48,978 bases of DNA, from positions 1 to 48,978 of the IMG/VR virus record IMGVR_UViG_3300049259_000204, one strand, 5' to 3'. Shown piece after piece: positions 41,996 through 48,978 of this stretch. Source of the stretch: a virus. The notes beneath the pieces were generated by a model that was given only the letters and a program-made list of their open reading frames with translations, had not been told where the DNA came from and made no database searches. Within the stretch, counting starts at the first letter, position 1; each line of letters opens with the position of its first letter. The position numbers were made by a program, and so were the translations under genes.

Positions 41996-42024
41996 ACACT
42001 ACCCAACCGGGTAGTGTGTGTCAA
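41996..42024 (-). promoter_or_regulatory. promoter/operator copy 21
   Basis: Minus strand: -35 TTGACA, 17-bp spacer, -10 TAGTGT. Palindrome CTACCCGGTTGGGTAG at 41999-42014. The last copy before the packaging genes. Confidence 0.85.
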
Positions 42025-42044
42025 GGCTGATCTTCATCCGCTGA

Positions 42045-42080
42045 TAGGTAGTTGAACTTACCTAGCAACACTGTTCTAAA
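42045..42080 (+). promoter_or_regulatory. promoter of the HNH gene with inverted repeat
   Basis: TTGAAC (42052-42057), 17-bp spacer, TCTAAA (42075-42080), 8 bases before the ATG, so the mRNA is nearly leaderless. The -35 sits inside an inverted repeat TAGGTA ... TACCTA (42045-42064). Confidence 0.65.
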
Positions 42081-42088
42081 CTTCTCGC

Positions 42089-42625
42089 ATGCCACGACGG
42101 ATCTTCACCGCAGAAGAGCGCTATCTTGCGAAGGTAGACAAGTCAGCTGGACCAGATAAGTGCTGGCCATGGACCGGTCACCGGCTCAAGAAGGGGTACG
42201 GGCTGTTCTGGGATGGAACGCGCAATGCCAGCGGGAACAACCACCTTGTAGTCGCAAGTAGGTGGGGTTACGAACATTTCGTCGCCCCGATCCCGGCAGG
42301 GCTCTTCGTACTGCATCGATGCGACAGCCCTCCTTGCCAGAACCCAAAGTGCTGGTTCCTTGGCACTAACCAGGACAACGTCAACGATCGAGTGATCAAA
42401 GGGCGCGGTGCCAAGGGCGAGCGCAGTGCCTTCAAGCTTCACCCCGAGCTATATCGAGGCGAGAACCACTACAAGGCGACTCTGACCGAAGACGATGTCC
42501 GCGAGATCCGTAGGCGCTACGCGGCTGGCGGGATCACCCAGCAGGCGCTAGGTGATGAATTCGGGCTCCACAACGTCACCATTTCCAAGATCATCACCAA
42601 GCAGCGCTGGGCTCACGTCGACTAA
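42089..42625 (+). CDS. HNH (homing-type) endonuclease (178 aa)
   Basis: Begins MPRRIFTAEERYLAKVDKSA. Core of the HNH fold: LHRCDSPPC (75-83), NPKCWFLGTNQDNVNDR (85-101), with cysteines for a structural zinc. The C-terminal HTH (132-172, ITQQALGDEFGLHNVTISKI) is of the type found in phage intron or free-standing homing enzymes. It has its own promoter, is opposite to its neighbours, seems less GC-rich than they are, and its stop overlaps the terminase stop tail-to-tail (42622-42625). Probably a mobile insertion next to terL. Confidence 0.9.
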   Translation: MPRRIFTAEERYLAKVDKSAGPDKCWPWTGHRLKKGYGLFWDGTRNASGNNHLVVASRWGYEHFVAPIPAGLFVLHRCDSPPCQNPKCWFLGTNQDNVNDRVIKGRGAKGERSAFKLHPELYRGENHYKATLTEDDVREIRRRYAAGGITQQALGDEFGLHNVTISKIITKQRWAHVD

Positions 42626-44595
42626 CGTCGCCGCCGGTGAGGGTTCCGTGCAGGGTTGAGCCCTCCTGCGCGGACCATCGTCCTCTTGCTCGGGGACAGT
42701 CGATTGAGCACATCCTGATCGGGTGACTCCATGTTGCGGTACGGGTTGAAGCCGCCCTGCTGGCCGGTCACGATGTTCATCTCGCGCAGCATGCCCGCCT
42801 GCCAGTTCCGGACCTGCTCGCCGAGGATGGTCCAGACCACTTCCATCATGCACTTGGCCACGTCGTCATGGACCACGGGACCGGTGTCCTGGTGCACGAC
42901 GCGGTTGGTGGTCGCGGTGGTCTTCAGCTGGAGGAACTTCAGCTCCAGTTCGGCGGTCTCGTACCAGGGCGCCTCGACCCAGCCCTGGTTGATCGCGACC
43001 TTGAAGCACTCGGCCACCTGCCAGTTGTGCTTGGCGTCGGACTTCTGCTCGAAGATCGTCATGCGCTTCGGCGCGCGATTCTGCCGGACCTTGCGGTTGA
43101 GCCGCTGGATCGGCATGGCCGAGTTGTGCTGGTCGAAGGTGAACTCGTCGATCTTGAAGCCCCAGATGATCTCCCACAGCTCGACGTCCACAACCTGGAT
43201 GTAGTCGATCGTGTGGTCGGGGAACTCGGCCGGATCCCAATGATGGAGCAGGTCGAAGCGGCAGCGGAGAAAGCCGTCCTCGTGCTCTTCGGCGTGGCCG
43301 ACGGCGAGACCGAAGTTGTCGTTGACCTTCGAGGGGTCCGCGTGTCCCTTGTAGAACGTCGTGAGGTTCTTGGCCGTGCGGGTCATTACGAGGTCGTTCT
43401 GGAAGATCGCCTCGACCTTCTTCGGGTCCAGGTAGGCATCCACCACCGACTGCCAATGCGAGCGGCGCTCGACGGAGAAGGTGTCGGGGTTGGCCCGCTC
43501 CAGCTTCTCCATCCGCTCGTCGTACTCCTGGATGGCGCCCTTGAGCCGCTGGAACTTCGGGTGCGGCCGCTCCAGGTACTCGTTCAGATCGCCGGTGAAG
43601 TCCTCCGGGAAGACGGGCAGCATGTGCGCGTCTTTCCAGTCGTAGTAGATCTCCCAGCTGGCCAGCTGGAGCATCATCATCTCGGGGTACTCGGGGTTGC
43701 CGTCCTCGTCGAAAGCCAGCGCCATCTCCCAGTTCGCGTAGAACTGGCCGATCATCTGCCAGGGACTCGACGGGTCGATGATGAAGCCGTCCATCTTGAA
43801 TTGATCAAGAGATGGAGTCGCTGAGCCATACACCTCTTCGGCGGAACGACCGGCACCCGAGGGCACCACGTGCGCCATCTCGTCGAAGCCGAGCCCGAAG
43901 GAGGCCGGGCCACGCGCGGACATCAGCGTGGCCTCCTTCGGCTGGATCGTGAAGGTGGCCATGTCCCGCGCGGTGGTGACCCCGCGCTGATTCTGCCGCC
44001 GCAACCGGACGAAGTCGTGCGGTGCGTAGATGGTCAGGTTCTCCCCGAGCGACCGGGAGATGTACTTGGCGAAGCACGGGGCGCCCTGGATGACGTTGAC
44101 GACGTCCTTCCAGAGGTTCTCCCGGGCCTGCTGCTTCTTCCCGGCGTAGATGAACATCGCCAGCTGCTTGTCGCGGTCGATCCCGTAGTACTCCTGGGGA
44201 TCACCCTTGGCCATGAAGCGCCAGAGCACGTAGGCCATGGCCAGCGCCGAGACGTAACCCTTCCCGGCGCGGCGGCCGAGGACCAGCAGGACCTCGCGGA
44301 AGTAGAAGTAGCCCTTGAGCCGGAGCGCGGCCATGCGCTGGCGGATCTTCGGCACGATGCCGTTGTTCCCGTGCCGCTCGAAGGAGGCCTCCCACTCGTC
44401 GATGACCATGTGGTCGTACTCGGTGAGGAGGTCGTTGCGCAAGAAGATGACCTTGAGCAGGGTTGCCTGACGCGGGTAGAGCTGCCCCCGGCCACACCAG
44501 CGCGGGTTGATCGCAAAGGTGATGGGGTCAGGAACCGGCAGCCCCGTGAACGCTGCGAAGTCCACGGGGCTGAAGGCCGGAGGCGAGAGGGTCAT
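42622..44595 (-). CDS. terL: terminase large subunit (657 aa)
   Basis: Start at the ATG at 44595 (MTLSPPAFSPVDFAAFTGLP) in an ATGA overlap; the longer frame is rejected. ATPase part: GRRAGKGY (107-114) is the Walker A variant of phage terminases and LGFDEMAH (235-242) the Walker B plus catalytic Glu. The C-terminal half, with acidic segments (GHAEEHEDG, QVVDVELWEI), is expected to be the RNase H-like nuclease that cuts concatemers. The motor packages DNA into the procapsid together with the small subunit and portal. The start of the late region on this strand. Confidence 0.92.
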   Translation of the reverse strand: MTLSPPAFSPVDFAAFTGLPVPDPITFAINPRWCGRGQLYPRQATLLKVIFLRNDLLTEYDHMVIDEWEASFERHGNNGIVPKIRQRMAALRLKGYFYFREVLLVLGRRAGKGYVSALAMAYVLWRFMAKGDPQEYYGIDRDKQLAMFIYAGKKQQARENLWKDVVNVIQGAPCFAKYISRSLGENLTIYAPHDFVRLRRQNQRGVTTARDMATFTIQPKEATLMSARGPASFGLGFDEMAHVVPSGAGRSAEEVYGSATPSLDQFKMDGFIIDPSSPWQMIGQFYANWEMALAFDEDGNPEYPEMMMLQLASWEIYYDWKDAHMLPVFPEDFTGDLNEYLERPHPKFQRLKGAIQEYDERMEKLERANPDTFSVERRSHWQSVVDAYLDPKKVEAIFQNDLVMTRTAKNLTTFYKGHADPSKVNDNFGLAVGHAEEHEDGFLRCRFDLLHHWDPAEFPDHTIDYIQVVDVELWEIIWGFKIDEFTFDQHNSAMPIQRLNRKVRQNRAPKRMTIFEQKSDAKHNWQVAECFKVAINQGWVEAPWYETAELELKFLQLKTTATTNRVVHQDTGPVVHDDVAKCMMEVVWTILGEQVRNWQAGMLREMNIVTGQQGGFNPYRNMESPDQDVLNRLSPSKRTMVRAGGLNPARNPHRRRR

Positions 44596-45179
44596 CCCTG
44601 GACGGTCTCGGAACCCCGGAAGCGCCGCGCGTCGTCCGGGAACCGCTCGCTGTAGGCACTGGTCGACATCCGCTCGCCCGAGGGCCACAGCTCGACCATG
44701 TCGCCGTCGTCGGTGGCCCAGCTGACGAACGCGGGCTCGTTGCCGGTCAGCTTCGCCTTCTGGAGCGCGTAGACCCGGGCCTTGTCCGGCGAGTCCTCCT
44801 CGGCGGCGACCTCGGGCAGATCGCGGTTCGTGAAGCACACGAACGCGCCGTACACAGCCATGCTCTGCTCCTTTGTGGATTTGCGGAGGATCAGGTTGTA
44901 CTCGACCCGGTCGCCCTCCGCCTTGCGTCCCCACCGGCTCGTAAGGACGTCGAACTGGTCACCGTTGACCTCCAGCGCCGAACCGACCTCGGGAAGGTCG
45001 AAGGGGAACACCCCGAAGCCGCTGATGCCGCGATAGTCGTCCTGGCTCGCGGCATGACGCCACGCGAGGAAGGCAGCACGCACGTCCAGGACGCTGGACT
45101 CCCGGGGCACAGGAAGACCGGCCACCACGCACCCGGCGAGCAGCGCGGCCAGCTCCTCGGTGGTCTTCCGCTCGCTCAC
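44592..45179 (-). CDS. hypothetical protein (195 aa)
   Basis: GTG start at 45179 (MSERKTTEELAALLAGCVVA), GTGA overlap. The N-terminal half is helical; the rest is alpha/beta with DLPEVGSALEVNGDQFDVL, RVEYNLILRKSTKEQSMAVY and DDGDMVELWPSGERMSTSAY. Next to terL, but no terminase or portal motif. Unknown function. Confidence 0.8.
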   Translation of the reverse strand: MSERKTTEELAALLAGCVVAGLPVPRESSVLDVRAAFLAWRHAASQDDYRGISGFGVFPFDLPEVGSALEVNGDQFDVLTSRWGRKAEGDRVEYNLILRKSTKEQSMAVYGAFVCFTNRDLPEVAAEEDSPDKARVYALQKAKLTGNEPAFVSWATDDGDMVELWPSGERMSTSAYSERFPDDARRFRGSETVQG

Positions 45180-45451
45180 TTGACCTCCGACGGCTCCACG
45201 GCGAAGCCCTCGTCCTTCAGGCCCTTGCTGGCCAGGAACTCGTCCCAGCTCAGTTCGGTGTCGTCGATCAGCCGGACGTGGCGGGTGTCGCCGATGTCGT
45301 AGCCGATGCCGACCGGCTCGCGTCCGGCCTTGGCGAGATTCCGGCAGACACGGTTGGCGCGCTCTCGGGCAGCCTCCACGGTCTCGGCACGCACCTCGGT
45401 GAAGACCAGGGTGCCCCTGTCGTCGTTGATCGCGGTCGCCTGCACGCTCAT
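45176..45451 (-). CDS. hypothetical protein (91 aa)
   Basis: Begins MSVQATAINDDRGTLVFTEV. A beta-alpha-beta layout (LVFTEVRAETVEAARERANR, GIGYDIGDTRHVRLIDD). ATGA overlap with the membrane protein upstream. Unknown function. Confidence 0.8.
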   Translation of the reverse strand: MSVQATAINDDRGTLVFTEVRAETVEAARERANRVCRNLAKAGREPVGIGYDIGDTRHVRLIDDTELSWDEFLASKGLKDEGFAVEPSEVK

Positions 45452-45654
45452 GCGCGCTCACCTCGTTCCTTCAGATACCACCGAACAGCGAAGTGCCAGG
45501 CCACGCCCATGGCGATGAGAACTACTCCACCGCCGACGTGATGCAGACGTTCATCCAGGCCGGAGTCGATGAAGGCTGCTTGGACCAGGAACCAGATCCC
45601 GACTGAGATGAGGAACTGCTGGCCTCGCGGTAGCAGCTTGAGAAACGTTTCCAT
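45448..45654 (-). CDS. membrane protein (68 aa)
   Basis: Begins METFLKLLPRGQQFLISVG. Two hydrophobic helices (about 13-30 and 38-57) with short polar ends. It could be holin-like by size and topology, but the position among packaging genes gives no support for lysis. TGATG overlap upstream. Confidence 0.75.
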   Translation of the reverse strand: METFLKLLPRGQQFLISVGIWFLVQAAFIDSGLDERLHHVGGGVVLIAMGVAWHFAVRWYLKERGERA

Positions 45655-46073
45655 CAGTGGCTGTGTCCCTTCGTGTACTGCTGGACGATCTCGTCGAGGT
45701 TGCGTTCGGCCTTGATCACGCTCGGGCCGTCGTTCTTCAGCCCGAGCAGGTTGGACTGGACCTCGTGCGCCATCCGGTCATGGTCGAACTCGTGCGCATC
45801 GACGCGTCCTTGGATCTCCACGTCGAAGCTCCACAGGTCCGGGACGTGCTCGACCATCGGCTCACCGGTGAGCGGATGGTGGCCCTTGACCTCGCCGGTG
45901 GCGTAGGTCTTGACGTCCACGATCAGGCCGATCTTGGCGAACTGCTCGATCACGTCGTCGACCAGGTCCTGCGGGTTGACCCGGGCGTCCTGGTACTTCT
46001 CCTGGAGCCGGAACAGCAGGTCCCGGCCAGCAGCCACCTCGCTGTCGTACGGGGTGCTGATGCTGTGCGTCAT
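45654..46073 (-). CDS. hypothetical protein (139 aa)
   Basis: Begins MTHSISTPYDSEVAAGRDLL. Helical first part (LFRLQEKYQDARV), then a beta-rich part (GLIVDVKTYATGEVKGHHPL) and a helical, His-ending tail. ATGA overlap. Unknown function. Confidence 0.8.
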   Translation of the reverse strand: MTHSISTPYDSEVAAGRDLLFRLQEKYQDARVNPQDLVDDVIEQFAKIGLIVDVKTYATGEVKGHHPLTGEPMVEHVPDLWSFDVEIQGRVDAHEFDHDRMAHEVQSNLLGLKNDGPSVIKAERNLDEIVQQYTKGHSH

Positions 46074-46771
46074 TCCGGCGCTCCTTCGGTGAACTCGGCG
46101 TCGATCGGTTCTTCCTCGGCGGCGGCGTCGATCCGCCGTTTGATCGCCCGCAGGACGGGATCAGTAGTTAGGCGCGCACCCAGCGCTTCCCACATGTCGT
46201 CGGGCATGAGGTCGCGGGTGATCTCGAAGTACCGGACGAAGGCCTCGGCCCAGATCGCCGAGTCCACGTCGCCACCGGCGTCACTCTCGAAGTCCTTGAT
46301 CAGCTTCGCGGCGGCGAGGCCGTCCTGGATCGAGGGCTGGAGAAGGCCGGTTGCGAGGCGCTCCTGGCTCCGCTGGAGCACCTGCTGGGCGAACCCGAAC
46401 CCATCGACGATCCGCTCCGTCTCCTCCTCGTAGTGCTCGCTGAGGGCTCGGGTGCGGTCGTCCAGGATCCGCCGGGCTACGGCGGCTTCCAGGGGCATGT
46501 GGTTGTTCTTGACGTGCTGGAAGATCGACATCCAGCTCAGGTCGGGGAAGGTGCGCGTTTCGCTGCCCACCTGGTACTCCGTGCCGGAGTACTGCTGGGC
46601 GATGTCGCGGTAGCTGTGCGCGCTCAGGATGCGCTTCTCGATGTCGATCCGGGCGGGGTGCATGCAGGTGTGGCAGCGCGGCTCGCGGACCGCGTCGTAG
46701 ATCTGGCCGCCGATCTCGACCTGGATCAGGGCTCCGCGCAGCTGCTCGACTTCGGTACCGGCTTCAGCCAT
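46070..46771 (-). CDS. zinc/HTH protein, candidate terminase small subunit (233 aa)
   Basis: Begins MAEAGTEVEQLRGALIQVEI. A C-H-C motif CHTCMHPARIDIEKRI (33-48) precedes a helix pair SYRDIAQQYSGTEY that looks like an HTH; long helices make the rest. Two-domain proteins of this type sit upstream of terL in phages and are plausible small subunits that recognise the packaging site. Based on order and HTH only. It overlaps 46764-47237. Confidence 0.7.
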   Translation of the reverse strand: MAEAGTEVEQLRGALIQVEIGGQIYDAVREPRCHTCMHPARIDIEKRILSAHSYRDIAQQYSGTEYQVGSETRTFPDLSWMSIFQHVKNNHMPLEAAVARRILDDRTRALSEHYEEETERIVDGFGFAQQVLQRSQERLATGLLQPSIQDGLAAAKLIKDFESDAGGDVDSAIWAEAFVRYFEITRDLMPDDMWEALGARLTTDPVLRAIKRRIDAAAEEEPIDAEFTEGAPE

Positions 46772-47237
46772 CCGCCGGGCCCGAGTCAGTGCCGGTGTGC
46801 AGCCTCAGCGCGATGGTGTGCTCGGAGCGCGCCGCCGCACGGGCAAGACCGTCCCGGCTGTTGAGGTTCGGATTGGCCCGGTTGAGGACCCGGTTGAACA
46901 TGCCCTGCCGGATGGACGGATCCGGATAGCCGCTGGCGTTGTAGACCTCGTGGCCGATCCTGTTCTTGATCTTCCAGGGAGTCAGGACGTCCGACTTCTC
47001 TTCACGCGAGGTAATGCCCCGTAGCTGACCGTAGATCAGCTCGTCGGCGGCCTCCTCCAGCGTCGGGTTCACCCCGTAGCGCACCCGGCGGCCGACCAGC
47101 GTCCCGATGCCTTCACGCCTCATCAGATGCCACTCGTCGTACTCGATCTGCTCCCAGGGCGTCAGCTGTTCGCCGTCCTGGACTTTTTCCCAGTGGGGAG
47201 GCTGATCCATGTGGAACAAGTCGCGCGTGTCGGTCAT
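46764..47237 (-). CDS. hypothetical protein (157 aa)
   Basis: Begins MTDTRDLFHMDQPPHWEKVQ, overlapping 47234-47941 by ATGA. Charged alpha/beta; LEEAADELIYGQLRGITSRE and NRIGHEVYNASGYPDPSIRQ are notable. Unknown function. Confidence 0.8.
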   Translation of the reverse strand: MTDTRDLFHMDQPPHWEKVQDGEQLTPWEQIEYDEWHLMRREGIGTLVGRRVRYGVNPTLEEAADELIYGQLRGITSREEKSDVLTPWKIKNRIGHEVYNASGYPDPSIRQGMFNRVLNRANPNLNSRDGLARAAARSEHTIALRLHTGTDSGPADG

Positions 47238-47941
47238 GCTGACCTCCTCCAGCTGATGCTTCTGCGGGCCAGGCGCGCGTGCTCGTAGTTCACGCAGGCC
47301 AGATGGCAGGCACGGTAGTCGGGCAGGCGGTACCTGTGCTGGACGGCGTAACCCATGGGCACCAGGCCGACATGAGCCACGTACATGATCTCCAGGGGGT
47401 TGACATAGAAAAATCCCGCTGCCGAAGCGCGGGATTTCAGACGGATGCGGGGGACGTGGCCACCCGGGGTCGGCACGTAGCGGAGGCAGTGGTTGACCAT
47501 GACCTCGGACTGATCCTTGATCAATCCTGCCAGCTGCTGGACGGCCCCGAGGGCCATCCGGTAGTGATCTTGAGCCCAGTCCTCGCGGCGGGAGCGGAAG
47601 CGGTCCAGGCCCCCGGCATCTACGAACTCGACCAGCTTCGAGAGCCCGAGTGCGGCGTACATGCCGATGGGGTTGGTCCGGGAGACGCCCATCAGCTCGG
47701 CGGCGTCGGCTTCCTTGTGATCTTCGACCAGGAACAGCCGGATCGCCGTGAACTGGGACTCGGTGAGCAGGCTGGCGGCCTTCTCGTAGAGGTACTCCAG
47801 ATCCCAGATGGACCAGGTCACGCCGCGCGGAGTGGTGACCTCGTCGATCCCTTCCTGCTCGTAGAGGGACCTGAACTCCTGGAGGTAGCGCAGTAGTGAC
47901 CTGAGTTCTGCCACCTCGGGAGATGCTTGTATCGACGTCAC
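47234..47941 (-). CDS. sigma-factor-like HTH protein (235 aa)
   Basis: Begins MTSIQASPEVAELRSLLRYL. An HTH resembling sigma region 4 or HTH of transcription initiators: ASLLTESQFTAIRLFLVEDH followed by KEADAAELMGVSRTNPIGMY (about residues 56-100). The C-terminal half has basic stretches (HVPRIRLKSRASAAGFF, ARLARRSISWRRSA). First gene after the attenuator-like hairpins at 47973-48017. Could be a late-transcription regulator or a small terminase subunit. Confidence 0.75.
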   Translation of the reverse strand: MTSIQASPEVAELRSLLRYLQEFRSLYEQEGIDEVTTPRGVTWSIWDLEYLYEKAASLLTESQFTAIRLFLVEDHKEADAAELMGVSRTNPIGMYAALGLSKLVEFVDAGGLDRFRSRREDWAQDHYRMALGAVQQLAGLIKDQSEVMVNHCLRYVPTPGGHVPRIRLKSRASAAGFFYVNPLEIMYVAHVGLVPMGYAVQHRYRLPDYRACHLACVNYEHARLARRSISWRRSA

Positions 47942-47972
47942 GTAGCCCGAGCCCCTATCGAACCCTTAGTGG

Positions 47973-48017
47973 CCTCGGCAAACACCGAGGCGGGCGACCT
48001 AGTGGGCCGCCCGCCTC
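47973..48017 (-). promoter_or_regulatory. overlapping hairpins (attenuator-like)
   Basis: Stem 1: CCTCGG / CCGAGG (47973-47978 with 47985-47990). Stem 2: GAGGCGGGCG / CGCCCGCCTC (47987-47996 with 48008-48017, 10 bp). They share GAGG at 47987-47990, so only one can form. Stem 2 is the likely terminator of 48095-48784; the choice could set how much transcript reaches the packaging genes downstream. The rest of the 153-base gap (47942-48094) shows no gene and no clear promoter. Confidence 0.6.
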
Positions 48018-48094
48018 ATCGTGACTCAACGTGATCCTTTTTGGCAAGGAGATCGTCCTATTAGGTCACGAGTTCGCATCTACTTTCGCGGTTA

Positions 48095-48784
48095 CTAACC
48101 CACGTGAATGTCCTTGAGTCGCTGAGCAATTCGCTCCATCGAGCGGACGAGAGCCTCCGCCTTGCGGCTGTAGTAGGTGCTCAGGATCGCGAAGAAGTGA
48201 TCTTCCCGGGCGACCAGCTTGCCGCGCGCGGTGCGGGCCTCGACGGTGTCTTTCATCGTGCCCTCAAGACGTTCGAACCCGTCGGAGAAGCTCATCTCCC
48301 AGGTGACCTTGGCGTACATCGACTCGTACCAGGCCTCGGTGGCCCGCTGTTCCCAGATCGCCAGCCGGGTCGTGAGCTGGTAGAGGAAGCGCTCTCGCTC
48401 GCGGACGTTGAGCTTGCCCCAGTCCTCGATGTATCCCCCGGACGGGGTACGTCGCCACTCCGGCATCCCGGTCATCTTGTCCCGGAGCACCTCGCCGTCG
48501 ACCCGCACCGGCTCGCGCACGAGCGACCACAGCTCGACCAGCAGAGCGAAGGCGTCGGCGAAGTTGTCGGTCAGCCGCCGCTGCACGACCAGGTGCATCT
48601 GATTCAGCTCGGAGCGCTGTTCCGGACGCCAGTCAACCCGCATCCGGGACTGCCCGGCGGTGGCGAACTTGCGCTTGCGCTCGTCCGGCAGCTCGGGCTC
48701 GATCGGCTTGTCCAGCTCGGCGCCCAGGTCGCGAGCGGTCTCCTCGGCAGCAGTCTTACCGCTCGCGCGGGTGTTGTTGGTCAT
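48095..48784 (-). CDS. hypothetical protein (229 aa), conserved upstream of packaging genes
   Basis: Start at the ATG at 48784 (MTNNTRASGKTAAEETARDL), ATGA overlap. Disordered acidic/basic N-terminus, then helices with ELWSLVREPV, MPEWRRTPSGGYIEDWGKL and RERFLYQLTTRLAIWEQRAT. I recall similar sequences near terminases in other actinophages, where their function is unknown. It may be a scaffold or packaging accessory. Confidence 0.8.
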   Translation of the reverse strand: MTNNTRASGKTAAEETARDLGAELDKPIEPELPDERKRKFATAGQSRMRVDWRPEQRSELNQMHLVVQRRLTDNFADAFALLVELWSLVREPVRVDGEVLRDKMTGMPEWRRTPSGGYIEDWGKLNVRERERFLYQLTTRLAIWEQRATEAWYESMYAKVTWEMSFSDGFERLEGTMKDTVEARTARGKLVAREDHFFAILSTYYSRKAEALVRSMERIAQRLKDIHVG

Positions 48785-48936
48785 GATCCACTCTCTTTCT
48801 GCGCGCAGACCTTGCAGCCGAACGTCGCGGTCATCCGGTCGTGGGGGAGTCGCTTGCGGGAGACGGGGCTCTTGTGGCCGCACTCCAGCCGGGCGACCAG
48901 GCGGGTGATGTCACGGCCGGTCATGGTCTGAGCCAC
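48781..48936 (-). CDS. small zinc-binding protein (51 aa)
   Basis: The start was placed at the GTG at 48936, five bases after GGAGG; the frame remains open to the right edge, so a longer protein cannot be excluded. It carries LECGHKSPVSRKRLP and GCKVCAQK: C, H, C, C, a likely single zinc site. Ends GS with an ATGA overlap into the next gene. The last 42 bases of the window show nothing further. Confidence 0.65.
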   Translation of the reverse strand: MAQTMTGRDITRLVARLECGHKSPVSRKRLPHDRMTATFGCKVCAQKESGS

Positions 48937-48978
48937 CACGACCTCCTCGAACCTCGCCACCGAGCGCCGGGGCGGCCC

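Noticed and set aside
1233-42014. Reading the CTACCC...GGGTAG palindromes as terminators or CRISPR repeats
   Set aside because: They lie upstream of genes within promoter hexamers, are 16 bp with GG/CC ends but no U-tract, and are irregularly spaced with unrelated DNA between, so neither explanation fits.
42868-43824. 318-residue plus-strand open frame
   Set aside because: Antisense to the terminase large subunit.
45448-45654. Holin gene
   Set aside because: Size and two helices would fit, but there is no endolysin nearby and the context is packaging, so it is annotated only as membrane protein.
1-48978. tRNA, tmRNA or rRNA genes
   Set aside because: Scanning for T-loop sequence and acceptor stems in the intergenic segments gave no candidate; the few GTTCGA matches are inside genes.

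Overview
The window looks like part of the genome of a large double-stranded DNA phage (or phage-plasmid) of a high-GC actinobacterium. The support is a terminase large subunit, a free-standing HNH endonuclease, very dense minus-strand operons with 1-4 base start/stop overlaps (ATGA, GTGA, TGATG), many GTG starts, and actinobacteria-specific regulators (a WhiB-family Fe-S protein and an Lsr2-like nucleoid protein). The host genus cannot be fixed from the sequence. No tRNA, rRNA, CRISPR array, IS element or integrase was recognised.

Layout: (1) 1-26,373, accessory/early region, all minus strand: about 60 mostly small genes of unknown function. Recognisable ones are a metallophosphoesterase, two adjacent ParB-fold proteins, a lipoprotein, several zinc-ribbon proteins and an ArdC-like antirestriction protein. 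(2) 26,454-29,577, an isolated plus-strand three-gene operon: small membrane protein, DUF2637/SpdB-like membrane protein and FtsK/TraB-type DNA translocase. It is followed by a 435-bp non-coding segment with repeated TGACCTG sites. This resembles the transfer/spread module of actinomycete conjugative elements. (3) 30,013-42,014, minus strand again: a long operon with a YdjM-like membrane hydrolase, then WhiB, Lsr2, a DUF6011-like protein and a GNAT + ADP-ribosyltransferase + nucleotidyltransferase-like fusion. (4) 42,089-42,625, an HNH endonuclease on the plus strand. (5) 42,622-48,936, minus strand: packaging module with terminase large subunit and upstream genes, probably including the small subunit and a sigma-like HTH protein.

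The outstanding feature is regulatory. Twenty-one copies of a compact element occur upstream of minus-strand genes. Each joins a near-consensus -35 (TTGACN), a 16-bp palindrome of consensus CTACCCGNNCGGGTAG in the spacer, and a -10 (usually TAGTRT or TAGGGT). Most are followed by a leader ending CCGCACCGGAGG before the start codon. This implies one phage-wide repressor or activator controlling most early operons; the packaging genes and the 24.7-35.0 kb stretch have no copies. A second recurring design is promoter - gene - hairpin - second gene, in which the second gene often has a different ribosome-binding leader (GAAGGGA). The translocase also has a free-standing paralogue of its N-terminal domain, 20 kb away in the operator-controlled region.
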